Positions 7,325 to 14,976 of a stretch of 17,724 nt of DNA are shown here, piece by piece. The position numbers and the translations under genes were made by a program. A model generated the notes under the pieces. It saw only the letters and a program-made list of their open reading frames with translations, was not told the origin of the DNA and made no database searches. Origin of the DNA: JADGGV01 sp035715725 (GTDB lineage Bacteria > Gemmatimonadota > Gemmatimonadetes > Longimicrobiales > RSA9); assembly GCA_035715725.1 (NCBI GenBank), contig DASTKT010000018.1, forward strand, positions 1 to 17,724, read 5' to 3'. Position 1 is the first letter of the stretch, and every line of letters starts with the position of its first letter.

Positions 7325-7341
7325 GGGGCCGCGGAGGCCCC
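7325..7341 (-). terminator. GC hairpin with T-rich tail in the lnt-rpmE spacer
   Basis: A perfect 6-bp stem GGGGCC/GGCCCC with a 5-base loop is followed on the minus strand by TTCCTTTT (down to 7317). This has the form of an intrinsic terminator for lnt. It also lies about 5 bases after the predicted start site of the rpmE promoter, so it would be at the 5' end of the rpmE leader as well. Confidence 0.6.
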
Positions 7342-7352
7342 GTAACCTAGGA

Positions 7353-7381
7353 AAGATAGCGGAACCCGGCGCTTCTTTCAA
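7353..7381 (-). promoter_or_regulatory. predicted sigma70-type promoter for rpmE
   Basis: On the minus strand TTGAAA (7381-7376, five of six to TTGACA) is followed after exactly 17 bases by TATCTT (7358-7353, four of six to TATAAT). The -35 box includes the lnt stop codon. The predicted start site is near 7346, giving a leader of about 48 bases to the rpmE ATG. Assignment is by pattern only. Confidence 0.55.
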
Positions 7382-9033
7382 GCGGCCGGCGGCGCCGCGG
7401 CCGCGCGGCGGCGGGCCGGCGCGGGCACCCGCGGACGGCCCAGCACCCGGGCGGCGACGAGGAGCAGCAGCGCAGCCGCGGCGGCGCCCGTGGCGAGCCA
7501 GTCGCCCCAGCGCACGAAGAGGGTCAGCCCGTCCGTGGTGTACACCGTCGCGATCCGCAGCTCCGGCCGGAACAGCGGCGTCTCCTGATAGGTGCGGCCG
7601 AGCGGGTCGATGAACATCGAGATCCCCGTGTTCGCGGAGCGCGCGATGCCGACACGGGTCTCCAGGGCGCGCATGACCAGGTGCGCCGGGTGCTGCCAGA
7701 GCGCGCTGGTGCGGGAGTACCACGGCTCGCGGCCGTACCACGAGTCGTTCGTCATGTTCACCAGGAACGCGGCGCCCTCCTGGCGGTAGACCCGCGCCAG
7801 CGGCGCGAAGATCGACTCGTAGCAGATCGCGATGCCGAAGCGGCTCCCGTCGGCCGCGCCGTAGAGGTCGGTGCTGCGGCCGTGGCCGAGGCCGCCGAAC
7901 CACTGGAGCGGGCCGGTGAAGCGCTCCAGCGCGGCCGGGTCGATGAACGGGATGCGCTCGACGAACGGCACGAGGTACTGCTTGCTGTAGGTGGCGCCGC
8001 TGATCCCGTCGGGCGTCATGAGAAACGCCGAGTTGTAGATGGTCGGCTGCGCCTGGGCCGGGTCCCACTCGTAGCCGTAGGCGCCGACGACGATCGGTGC
8101 GCGCACCGCGCGCGCGAGCTGCTGCACCCGCGCGCTCACGCCGGCCGCGTCCGGGGCGGTGATCAGGAGCGGCAGCGCGACCTCCGGCCAGACGACGAGG
8201 TCGACCGAGCCCGGCGGCACGCGGGACGTCAGGTCGATCAGCGCCGTCATCGAGGAATCGACGGCGCGGAGCCGGTCCATCTTGAGGTCCTCCGGGATGT
8301 TCGGCTGGATCACGGCGACGCGGGCGGCGGGGCGCGGCTCCAGCGTGGCGGCGCGCCAGAAGCCGTACGCGACCGGGAGCGCTACCGCCACAACCGCGAG
8401 CGAGGCGAGGCGGACGGGAGCGCGCCGGCGGCGCACCGCCAGGATGGTCTCGGCGACGAGGCCGTTGACCAGCACGAGCCAGAACGTGAGGCCGCGGGCG
8501 CCGACCAGGTCGGCCGCGCCGGCCACGCGGGGGAACGAGCTGAGCGCGGAGCCGAGCCCGAGCCAGGGGAACGAGAGGTCGCCGAGGTGGCCCTGCAGCC
8601 ACTCGAGCGCGGTCCACAGCACCGCGGCGGCGACGGCGAGCGGGACGGCGCCGAGGCGCTCGCGCAGGTACACGACGCCCCACGCGAACGTGGCCGTGAA
8701 GCCGGCCAGCACGAGCACGGTTAGCGTGAACGCGAGGATCGCGAGCGGCGTGTAGTAGATGAGGGCGACGATGAGCCAGTAGAGCAGCAGGCCGAAGTAG
8801 ACGAGGCCGAGCAGGTAGCCGGCGCGGACGGCGGCCCAGCGCGACGCCGGCTCCGCGGGGAGCTCGGCGAGGTAGAGCAGGAACGGCACGAGCGCGATGA
8901 ACGGCGGCGCGAGCAGGCGCACCGGCGGGAACGACATGACGAGCAGGAGCGCCGACAGGAGCGGCAGCAACCTGTGGCCGCGCGGCGGGACGAAGGCCCG
9001 GCCGGCGCGGCGGACGGCGCTGGCGAGCGTCAC
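7378..9033 (-). CDS. lnt: apolipoprotein N-acyltransferase
   Basis: The 551-residue inner-membrane enzyme adds the third acyl chain to the N-terminal cysteine of lipoproteins, the last maturation step before Lol sorting in diderms. The first about 220 residues hold multiple membrane segments. The periplasmic nitrilase-like domain follows, with the catalytic triad E284 (WPEVALP), K351 (YSKQYLVPFVE) and C404 (IAICYE). A final membrane segment (about 515-535) and an Arg/Ala/Pro tail close the protein. The start is the GTG at 9033, which overlaps the stop of the upstream oxidoreductase as GTGA. The reading frame stays open upstream but lies within that gene and adds no family sequence. Other Lol-pathway content in the window (LolA, lipoprotein-like precursors) agrees with this role. 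Confidence 0.95.
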   Translation of the reverse strand: MTLASAVRRAGRAFVPPRGHRLLPLLSALLLVMSFPPVRLLAPPFIALVPFLLYLAELPAEPASRWAAVRAGYLLGLVYFGLLLYWLIVALIYYTPLAILAFTLTVLVLAGFTATFAWGVVYLRERLGAVPLAVAAAVLWTALEWLQGHLGDLSFPWLGLGSALSSFPRVAGAADLVGARGLTFWLVLVNGLVAETILAVRRRRAPVRLASLAVVAVALPVAYGFWRAATLEPRPAARVAVIQPNIPEDLKMDRLRAVDSSMTALIDLTSRVPPGSVDLVVWPEVALPLLITAPDAAGVSARVQQLARAVRAPIVVGAYGYEWDPAQAQPTIYNSAFLMTPDGISGATYSKQYLVPFVERIPFIDPAALERFTGPLQWFGGLGHGRSTDLYGAADGSRFGIAICYESIFAPLARVYRQEGAAFLVNMTNDSWYGREPWYSRTSALWQHPAHLVMRALETRVGIARSANTGISMFIDPLGRTYQETPLFRPELRIATVYTTDGLTLFVRWGDWLATGAAAAALLLLVAARVLGRPRVPAPARRRAAAAPPAA

Positions 9034-10043
9034 GCCTCGATCTCTCTCCCTTCCTCGGCCGATTGGTACGCGAGCCGGATGAGCCGCATGAGCCGGACCT
9101 GGTCGTAGGGAAGCTCGATGGCGCGGTCGCCGTGCGTGACGTCCAGGAAGTGGCGCAGGAGCTGGCGGTACGACGCCGTATAGGCGTTGCCGGCCGTGGC
9201 CTGCACCTGCGGCGTCACGTCGACGAGGCCGTGCTCGAGCTCCTTGTAGACGGCGAGCGGCGAGAGCGAGCCCGAGCCGTGCGTGCCGTGCAGCTCGAGG
9301 TAGTGGCGGTCCCGCTTTCCGAGCAGGCTCCAGGTGACCTCGAGGCTGAGGATCGGGCCGTCCTCCAGCGTGCACAGCACGGCCGCGGAGTCCTCGACCT
9401 CGACCCCCTCGGCCGGGTGCAGGTGCGCGACGACGCGGCGGACAGAGGGGTAGTCGAGCATCCAGAGCGCCAGGTCCAGGATCTGGATGCCGAGATCCAT
9501 CAGCGCGCCGCCGCCGGCCGTGGCGCGCCGGTGCCGCCAGGTCGGCCGGCTCAGCCGCACCTTCCGGTTCAGCCAGCCGGCCTTCAGGAAGAACACGTCG
9601 CCGAGCTCGCCGCCGCGCGCGAACGGCTTGAGCGCCAGGGCGTCCGGCCGGTAGCGGTTGTTCATGGCGACGACGATGGCGCGCCCGGTCTCCTCCGCCA
9701 CGCGCAGCACCCGCTCGACCCCCTCCGGCGTCAGCGCGAGCGGCTTCTCGACGAGCACGTGCTTGCCCGCCCGCATCGCCGCGATGGCCTGCTCCTCGTG
9801 CAGGTAGCTCGGCGTGCAGATCAGCACGGCCTGGATCTCGGGATCGGCGAAGACGGCGTCGTCCTGCCGGTGCACCCGCGGGATCTCGAAGCGGCTGGCG
9901 AGCGCCTTCGCCTTGTCGTAGTCCACGTCGCAGACGGCGCCGACGCGGGCGCCCGGGAACTGCGCGAGCATCGGCAGGTGCACGATCTGGGCGATCGCGC
10001 CGGTGCCGAGCAGCCCGATGCTGAGCTCCGGCCGCGCGCTCAT
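9030..10043 (-). CDS. Gfo/Idh/MocA family NAD(P)-dependent oxidoreductase
   Basis: This is a 337-residue two-domain dehydrogenase. The N-terminal Rossmann fold has GLLGTGAIA (10-18), and the family EKP motif is at 99-101 (HVLVEKPLA). The C-terminal domain contains GGGALMDLGIQILD (177-190). Here the position usually held by a His in the DxGxH motif is Q187, while D183 and D190 are kept. The substrate cannot be deduced; family members act on sugars, inositols, biliverdin and others. No sugar pathway genes are adjacent. The ATG at 10043 overlaps the upstream stop codon as ATGA, with a GGGGGA element just before it. The stop overlaps the lnt GTG in the same way. Confidence 0.88.
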   Translation of the reverse strand: MSARPELSIGLLGTGAIAQIVHLPMLAQFPGARVGAVCDVDYDKAKALASRFEIPRVHRQDDAVFADPEIQAVLICTPSYLHEEQAIAAMRAGKHVLVEKPLALTPEGVERVLRVAEETGRAIVVAMNNRYRPDALALKPFARGGELGDVFFLKAGWLNRKVRLSRPTWRHRRATAGGGALMDLGIQILDLALWMLDYPSVRRVVAHLHPAEGVEVEDSAAVLCTLEDGPILSLEVTWSLLGKRDRHYLELHGTHGSGSLSPLAVYKELEHGLVDVTPQVQATAGNAYTASYRQLLRHFLDVTHGDRAIELPYDQVRLMRLIRLAYQSAEEGREIEA

Positions 10044-10717
10044 TGCTTCCCCCGGCGCGAGCTGACCTCCGTCCGGCCCGGCGCCATGAGCGCGCCGCCG
10101 ATGCGCAGCCCGGCGTACTGCACGTCGCTGAGGCCGGCCAGCCGCAGCTCGCCGTAGAGGCGGAACCGGTCGCTCACCGGGTACTCCACGCCGCCGATGG
10201 CGGAGAGGCCGGCGGAGACCGAGTCCAGGAGGTCCTCGATGAACGTGTCCTGGATCGCCTCCCCCTGGCCGTTCAGCACGTGCACGCCCACGCCGCCGCC
10301 CACGTAGGTGAGCAGCCCGACGGGCGTGGTCCAGACGTAGTGTGCGTCGAGCTCGAGCGCGAGGTCGCTCCACTTCATCGGCTTGAGGTCGGCCGCCGTG
10401 ATCTGCGCGCCCTGCCGCTCGAGCGCCGGCAGCCGGTTCAGCCGGTCCGCGAACCGTTCCAGCTCGCTGTCCCGGAAGCTGGACGACCAGTACGTCAGCG
10501 ACGGCGCGATGCGCACCCCGGGTCCCATGTAGCCGAGGTCGACGCGGATGCCGTACGTCGGCGTCGACTGCACCTTGGCCGGCCAGATGACGCCGTAGGT
10601 GAGCCCGGCCCCGCGGAACGCGAGGTTCGTGTAGTCGTAGTCGGCGAGGTCCTGCGCCCGCGCGGTCGCGGGCGCGAGGATCGCGCACCCCAGGAGGAAG
10701 AGCAGGCGACGTCGCAT
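10040..10717 (-). CDS. secreted protein, possible outer-membrane beta-barrel
   Basis: I do not recognise this 225-residue protein. It has a clear signal peptide: three Arg, a hydrophobic core and the AxA site ATARA with cleavage likely before Gln22. The mature part has alternating hydrophobic/polar stretches with Gly and aromatics (LTYGVIWPAKV, TYGIRVDLGYMG, LLTYVGGGVGVHVL, RFRLYGELRLAGL), as in small barrel proteins. A helical, charged insert (about 80-112) sits between them. There is no terminal aromatic residue of the usual BAM signal; the end is a basic tail (SSRRGKQ). AAGGAG lies 11 bases before the ATG. It is coupled to the following oxidoreductase by an ATGA overlap. The barrel assignment is inference; a periplasmic beta-rich protein is the alternative. 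Confidence 0.7.
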   Translation of the reverse strand: MRRRLLFLLGCAILAPATARAQDLADYDYTNLAFRGAGLTYGVIWPAKVQSTPTYGIRVDLGYMGPGVRIAPSLTYWSSSFRDSELERFADRLNRLPALERQGAQITAADLKPMKWSDLALELDAHYVWTTPVGLLTYVGGGVGVHVLNGQGEAIQDTFIEDLLDSVSAGLSAIGGVEYPVSDRFRLYGELRLAGLSDVQYAGLRIGGALMAPGRTEVSSRRGKQ

Positions 10718-10745
10718 AATGCTTCGTACTCCTTGGTTCGGCGTC

Positions 10746-10761
10746 CGCCGCCGGAGCGGCG
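10746..10761 (-). other. short hairpin between the SpoIID-like gene and the secreted protein gene
   Basis: A perfect 6-bp stem cgccgc/gcggcg with a 4-base loop lies in the 51-base spacer, 8 bases past the SpoIID-like stop. There is no T-run. It may shield the upstream 3' end or be chance in such GC-rich sequence. Confidence 0.3.
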
Positions 10762-10768
10762 CGGCACG

Positions 10769-12058
10769 TCAGTACAGGCGCTCGACGCGCGTGTCGCGGT
10801 AATAGGCGGCGAGGATGTCGCGGTACCCCTGGCCGGCGCGCGCCCGGCCGATCGCCCCCCACTGGCACATCCCGATGCCGTGCCCCCACCCCCCGCCGGC
10901 GACCTGGAGGCCGAGCCCGGCGGGCCCGGGCTGCGGCGTGAGTGCGCGGATCAAGCTGCTGTTCAGGATCCCGCCGGCCGGCGGCCGCAGCACCCAGCGG
11001 ACCGAGTCGCCGCGCACGACGTACTCCGCGCTGTCGACCCGAACGCGCATGCGCCCCACCCGCCCCGAGGCCGTCGTGTCCAGGATCTCGACGCTCCGGA
11101 CGCTCGCCACCGTGACCGGCCGGCCGGTGAACGCCGAGAGCCCCGCCTCCAGCGCCGCGCGGAGCTGCTCCGGCGTCCACGCCGTCGTCCAGCGGAAGCG
11201 GCCGGAGCCCTGGTCGTAGTACTGGCCGGTGTCGTCGATCCGATCCGACTCCGACTGCAGGTACGGGCGCGAGCCGCGCCACGGCCACGACTCCTGCATC
11301 GCGGCGGTGCGTCCGCCGCACGTCGAGTGGTAGTAGGCCTCGATCGGCGCGCCCTGGTACGTGACGATCTCGCCGGTCGTCTCCCACACCGCGCGGCTGG
11401 CCACGCTGTCCTCCGCCGCGACCCCGCCGTAGACCTGGTCCGCCGTCGTCGCGTAGTAATCGAAGCCGCGCGCGTCGCTCTTGCCGAGGTTCGCGATGGC
11501 GTAGGTGCGCGCGGCCACCGCCTGCACCTTGGCCGCCTCCACCTCGTTCGACTTGCGGGTGCCGATCTCCCCGGGCACGACGCCCATCAGATAACGCTCG
11601 AGCTCGATCAGGTTGACGGCGGTGACCCGGCCGTTCGTCGACGCCCGCACGAGCGCGGCGCCGCGATACGGCTTCGTCCCGATGAGCACGCTGCCCGGGC
11701 CCTCCGGGCGCACCACGACCGGCCCCTGGACCGGGCCGAGGCGGCCGCCCGTCTCGCTCGTGCCCACGACCTGCCCCGCGGCGTTCGCCGAGATCGTCCA
11801 GCGCGCCGAGGCTTCGTTCCGGGCGAGCGTCGTCCCGGAGGCCGAGATCGTGAACGGCGTGGTGGCGCCGATGACCACCTGCGGCGAGTCGACGGCGATC
11901 CCGACGCGGACCGTGGGCTCCGTCCGCGGGACGCCGCCGGGCGGCCCGCCGGCGGGCGGTGGGGCTGTCGGAGCGGTCGGCCCCGCCGTGCGGCACGCCG
12001 CGGCCAGCGCGAGGAGCGGGACCGCCGCTCGTGCGCGCGATGGACGGCCCGCTCTCAC
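10769..12058 (-). CDS. SpoIID/LytB domain protein, predicted lipoprotein
   Basis: This is a 429-residue envelope protein. A short basic start and a hydrophobic stretch end in LALAAAC (Cys22), a lipobox-like site with Ala at -3, so lipidation is plausible but not certain. A Pro/Ala/Gly linker (23-45) follows, then a beta-rich N-terminal region and the SpoIID domain (about 145-429). The conserved YLMGVVPGEI with E164 is the probable catalytic acid of the peptidoglycan lytic transglycosylase activity. EAYYHSTCGG (H244, C247) and the C-terminal GHGIGMCQWGA plus YRDILAAYY are also present. The start is a GTG overlapping the hemL stop (GTGA), with a strong GAGGAGG 7 bases upstream. Related domains occur in non-spore-formers, so sporulation is not implied. 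Cell-wall remodelling is the likely role. Confidence 0.87.
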   Translation of the reverse strand: MRAGRPSRARAAVPLLALAAACRTAGPTAPTAPPPAGGPPGGVPRTEPTVRVGIAVDSPQVVIGATTPFTISASGTTLARNEASARWTISANAAGQVVGTSETGGRLGPVQGPVVVRPEGPGSVLIGTKPYRGAALVRASTNGRVTAVNLIELERYLMGVVPGEIGTRKSNEVEAAKVQAVAARTYAIANLGKSDARGFDYYATTADQVYGGVAAEDSVASRAVWETTGEIVTYQGAPIEAYYHSTCGGRTAAMQESWPWRGSRPYLQSESDRIDDTGQYYDQGSGRFRWTTAWTPEQLRAALEAGLSAFTGRPVTVASVRSVEILDTTASGRVGRMRVRVDSAEYVVRGDSVRWVLRPPAGGILNSSLIRALTPQPGPAGLGLQVAGGGWGHGIGMCQWGAIGRARAGQGYRDILAAYYRDTRVERLY

Positions 12059-13347
12059 CGAGCGGCCTCCTCGAGCGCCTGGCGCATCACGTCCACGGTG
12101 AAGTCGATCTCGGCGTCGCCGTGGGCGAGGGAGAGGAAGTTCGCCTCGAATGCGGACGGGGCGAAGTTCACGCCGCGGCGCAGGCAGCCCCAGAAGAAGC
12201 GGCGGAACAGCTCGATGTCGGTGGCGCGGGCGTCCTCGAAGTTGCGGACCGGGCCCTCGACGAAGTGGAAGCCCCACATCCCGCCCATCGCGCCGCCCCA
12301 GGCCGGCAGGCCCAGCTCGCGCGCGGCGCCGAGCAAGCCATCCAGCAGCTGGTTCGCGCGCCGCTCCAGCTCCTCGTGGGGCCGGCTCTCGCGCAGGTGG
12401 AGGAGCTGCGCCACGCCCGCGGCCATCGCCAGCGGGTTGCCCGAGAGCGTGCCCGCCTGGTAGATCGGCCCCGAGGGCGCCACACGCTCCATGATCTCGC
12501 GCCGGCCGCCGTACGCCGCGACGGGGAGCCCGCCTCCCACCACCTTGCCGAGCGTCGTGAGGTCCGGAACGATGCCGAAGCGCTCCTGCGCCCCGCCGGG
12601 CGCGACGCGGAAGCCCGTCATCACCTCGTCGAAGATGAGGAGCGCGCCATGCTCGCGCGTGAGGCGCCGGAGCGCCTCGTGGAAGCCCTCGGCCGGCGGG
12701 ATGTAGCCCGCGTTGCCGACGATCGGCTCGACGATCACGGCCGCGATGCGCTCGCCGTGGGCGCGGAACGCCGCATCCACCGCCTCGACGTCGTTGTACG
12801 GCACGGTCAGCGTGAGCGACGCGAGCGCGGCGGGGACTCCGGGCGAGTCGGGGAGCCCCAGCGTCGCCACACCGCTCCCGGCCTGCACCAGGAAGGAGTC
12901 GCCGTGGCCGTGGTAGCAGCCGGCGAACTTGAGCACGAGATCGCGCCCGGTGAAGCCGCGGGCGAGGCGGAGCGCGGACATCGTCGCCTCGGTGCCGCTG
13001 CTGACGAAGCGGACCATCTCGACCGAGGGCAGCATCCGGGTCACGAGCTCGGCCAGCTCGACCTCGGCGCCGGTCGGGATGCCGTAGCTCGTGCCGCGCG
13101 TCGCCGCGTCCTGGACCGCGCGCACCACCGAGGGGTGCGCGTGCCCCAGGAGGATCGCGCCCCAGCTCAGCACGTAGTCGACGTACTCGTTGCCGTCCAC
13201 GTCCCAGACCCGGGCGCCGGCGGCGCGGTCGGCGAAGAACGGCTCGCCGCCCACCCCACGGAACGCCCGCACCGGCGAGTTGACGCCGCCCGGGATGAGC
13301 TCCTGCGCCCGGCGGAACAACTCCGCGCTTCTCGCTCGCTCGGCCAC
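12055..13347 (-). CDS. hemL: glutamate-1-semialdehyde 2,1-aminomutase
   Basis: The 430-residue PLP enzyme converts glutamate-1-semialdehyde to 5-aminolevulinate, the last step of the C5 route to tetrapyrroles. ELIPGGVNSPVRAF near the start, FVSSGTEA (114-121) and DEVMTGFR (240-247) are typical. The PLP-binding lysine is K268 in TTLGKVVGGGLP. The length matches the family (about 425-435). The start is the GTG at 13347, one base after the rimO stop codon. An earlier in-frame ATG at 13425 would add 26 residues overlapping rimO and is not supported. No other hem gene is in the window. Confidence 0.95.
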   Translation of the reverse strand: MAERARSAELFRRAQELIPGGVNSPVRAFRGVGGEPFFADRAAGARVWDVDGNEYVDYVLSWGAILLGHAHPSVVRAVQDAATRGTSYGIPTGAEVELAELVTRMLPSVEMVRFVSSGTEATMSALRLARGFTGRDLVLKFAGCYHGHGDSFLVQAGSGVATLGLPDSPGVPAALASLTLTVPYNDVEAVDAAFRAHGERIAAVIVEPIVGNAGYIPPAEGFHEALRRLTREHGALLIFDEVMTGFRVAPGGAQERFGIVPDLTTLGKVVGGGLPVAAYGGRREIMERVAPSGPIYQAGTLSGNPLAMAAGVAQLLHLRESRPHEELERRANQLLDGLLGAARELGLPAWGGAMGGMWGFHFVEGPVRNFEDARATDIELFRRFFWGCLRRGVNFAPSAFEANFLSLAHGDAEIDFTVDVMRQALEEAAR

Positions 13348-13348
13348 G

Positions 13349-14953
13349 CTACCGTCCCGCCTGGACCAGGTCCGCCACCAGGTCGTCCTCGGATGCATCG
13401 ACGATCCGTGCCCGGACCACGTCACCGGGCCGCGCGTTCACCGCGCCGCGCAGCAGCACGGCGCCATCCAGCTCCAGCGCCTGCCACGGCGTGCGGCCCA
13501 CCGCCGCGCCCGTCGGCTCCAGGCGATCGATAAGCACCGGGGCCACGCGCCCGACGAGCGCCTCGTTGCGCTCGAGCGTGATCCCGCGCTGCACGTCGAG
13601 CACGCGCTCGAGCCGCTCGCGCCGCACGGCCTCCGGCACCTGGTCCGGCATCGCCGCGGCGGACGTGCCCTCCTCCACCGAGTACGCAAAGGCGCCGAGA
13701 TGGTCGAAGCGGAGCTCCTCGAGCAGCTCGAGCATCGCCTCGAAGTCCTCCTCCGTCTCCCCGGGGAAGCCGACGATGACCGTGGTGCGCAGCGCCAGCT
13801 CGGGGATCGCGTCGCGCAGCCAGCTCACCCGCTCCCGGATCGTGACCTGCCGCTCGGGGCGCCGCATGAGCTTCAGCACGCGGTCCGAGCCGTGCTGGAT
13901 CGGCATGTCGAGGTACGGAAGGATCCGCTCCTCCCGCGCCATGAGCTCGACGAGCTCCGGATAGATCCCCGACGGGTACATGTAGAACAGCCGCAGCCAC
14001 GGGATGCTCGTCTCGCGCAGCAGCGCCTCGAGCAGCTCGGGGAGCAGGCCGTGGCGAGACGTCGGAGCGGGAGAGTGGACGAGCGGGCGAGTGGGGGAGC
14101 CGGCGATCTCCCGCTCCGCCACTCGCCCGCTCCCCCGCTGCGCCGTCGGCCGCCCCGCCATCCCCTCGAACGGCTTCCCCGCGAAGTACAGCCCATCGTC
14201 CACCGCCTCGCCGCGGAGCAGGTCGCGGCCATACCAGGTCGTGTCCTGGCTGACGACGTTCAGCTCGACGACGCCGGCGGCCTCCAGCTCCCGGGCCTCG
14301 CGCACGAGCCGCTCGATCGGCGTCGAGCGGTGCCGTCCGCGCATCAGCGGGATCGCGCAGAACGCGCAGGAATGGTCGCAACCTTCGCTGATCTTCAGGT
14401 ACGACGTGTGGCGCGTCGCCGTGGACAGCACCCGAAGCGGCCGCTCCATGGTGGGCGAGTCGGCCTCCGCGGGTAGGATCCCCCGGGCGCGCAGCTCCGG
14501 GACGAGGCGGTCGGCCTCGGTCAGCCCCAGGAACAGGTCGATCTCCGGGATCTCCTGCGCCAGCTCCTGCTTGTAGCGCTGCACGAGGCAGCCCACGGCG
14601 ACGACCGCCCCCACCCGGCCGCGCTCCTTCAGCCGCACGGCATCGAGCAGCGCGTCGACCGACTCCTCCTTCGCCACGTCGATGAAGCCGCAGGTGTTCA
14701 CGACCACGACGTCGGCGCCGTCCGCCTCCGCCGCCACGCGCGCACCCGTGCCGAGCAGCGTGGCCAGCAGACGCTCGCTGTCGACCGTGTTCTTGTCGCA
14801 GCCGAGCGTGACCAGGCCGACGCGCACGCCTGCGGCCGCGCCCCCGTGCGCGCGCCGCGCCTGGGTGGCGGGGCCGGCGGCGGGGGCGGCGGGGCCGGCG
14901 GGAAGGACCGGAAGCGGGCGACGGGGCTTGATGCTGTTCGTGGCCAATGGCAA
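13349..14953 (-). CDS. rimO: ribosomal protein S12 methylthiotransferase RimO, with an in-frame insertion
   Basis: This 534-residue radical-SAM enzyme methylthiolates an Asp of ribosomal protein S12. The N-terminal MTTase domain carries the three cluster cysteines C52 (LGCDKN), C88 (NTCGF) and C122 (GCLVQ). The radical-SAM CxxxCxxC is C192, C196, C199 (GCDHSCAFC), and a TRAM domain closes the protein. SEGCDHSCAFCAIP and QDTTWYGRDL favour RimO over MiaB. It is longer than usual RimO (about 440-480) for two reasons. One is a Pro/Ala-rich N-terminal tail of about 42 residues. The other is an insertion of roughly 57 residues (about 245-301) between GRDL and LPELLEALL, part of which is encoded by a palindrome. 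The start is a TTG at 14953 with GAGGAG 5 bases upstream; a GTG at Val43 would remove the tail. Confidence 0.92.
   Translation of the reverse strand: MPLATNSIKPRRPLPVLPAGPAAPAAGPATQARRAHGGAAAGVRVGLVTLGCDKNTVDSERLLATLLGTGARVAAEADGADVVVVNTCGFIDVAKEESVDALLDAVRLKERGRVGAVVAVGCLVQRYKQELAQEIPEIDLFLGLTEADRLVPELRARGILPAEADSPTMERPLRVLSTATRHTSYLKISEGCDHSCAFCAIPLMRGRHRSTPIERLVREARELEAAGVVELNVVSQDTTWYGRDLLRGEAVDDGLYFAGKPFEGMAGRPTAQRGSGRVAEREIAGSPTRPLVHSPAPTSRHGLLPELLEALLRETSIPWLRLFYMYPSGIYPELVELMAREERILPYLDMPIQHGSDRVLKLMRRPERQVTIRERVSWLRDAIPELALRTTVIVGFPGETEEDFEAMLELLEELRFDHLGAFAYSVEEGTSAAAMPDQVPEAVRRERLERVLDVQRGITLERNEALVGRVAPVLIDRLEPTGAAVGRTPWQALELDGAVLLRGAVNARPGDVVRARIVDASEDDLVADLVQAGR
14065..14132. 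repeat. palindromic repeat inside rimO coding sequence
   Basis: A perfect 14-bp inverted repeat, gagcgggcgagtgg (14081-14094) and ccactcgcccgctc (14119-14132), flanks a 24-base centre. The centre itself contains gggag/ctccc (14095-14099 with 14108-14112). A direct near-copy of the left arm, gagcgggagagtgg at 14065-14078, matches 13 of 14 bases with a 16-base offset. The whole stretch is read in frame within rimO without a stop and encodes low-complexity Arg/Gly/Ser/Pro sequence that is not part of the family fold. Confidence 0.9.
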
Positions 14954-14976
14954 ACGATCTCCTCGAGACGGACGGG

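Noticed and set aside
5001..7613. 870-codon open frame on the plus strand opposite ylbF, prmC, prfA and rpmE
   Set aside because: It is antisense to four firmly identified genes, rich in Arg/Leu/Ala/His as expected for the shadow of high-GC codons, and has no recognisable domain.
9034..9375. Longer lnt reading frame extending into the oxidoreductase gene
   Set aside because: The added 114 residues are the other-frame shadow of the oxidoreductase. The GTG at 9033 overlapping its stop gives the normal Lnt N-terminus.
12059..12277. N-terminal extension of the SpoIID-like protein into hemL
   Set aside because: The extension is Arg/Pro-rich shadow sequence; the GTG at 12058 has a strong ribosome-binding site and directly precedes a signal peptide.
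10043..12463. 806-codon plus-strand frame opposite the SpoIID-like and secreted protein genes
   Set aside because: Same reason: low-complexity Arg/Ala/Pro sequence and no ribosome-binding site or domain.
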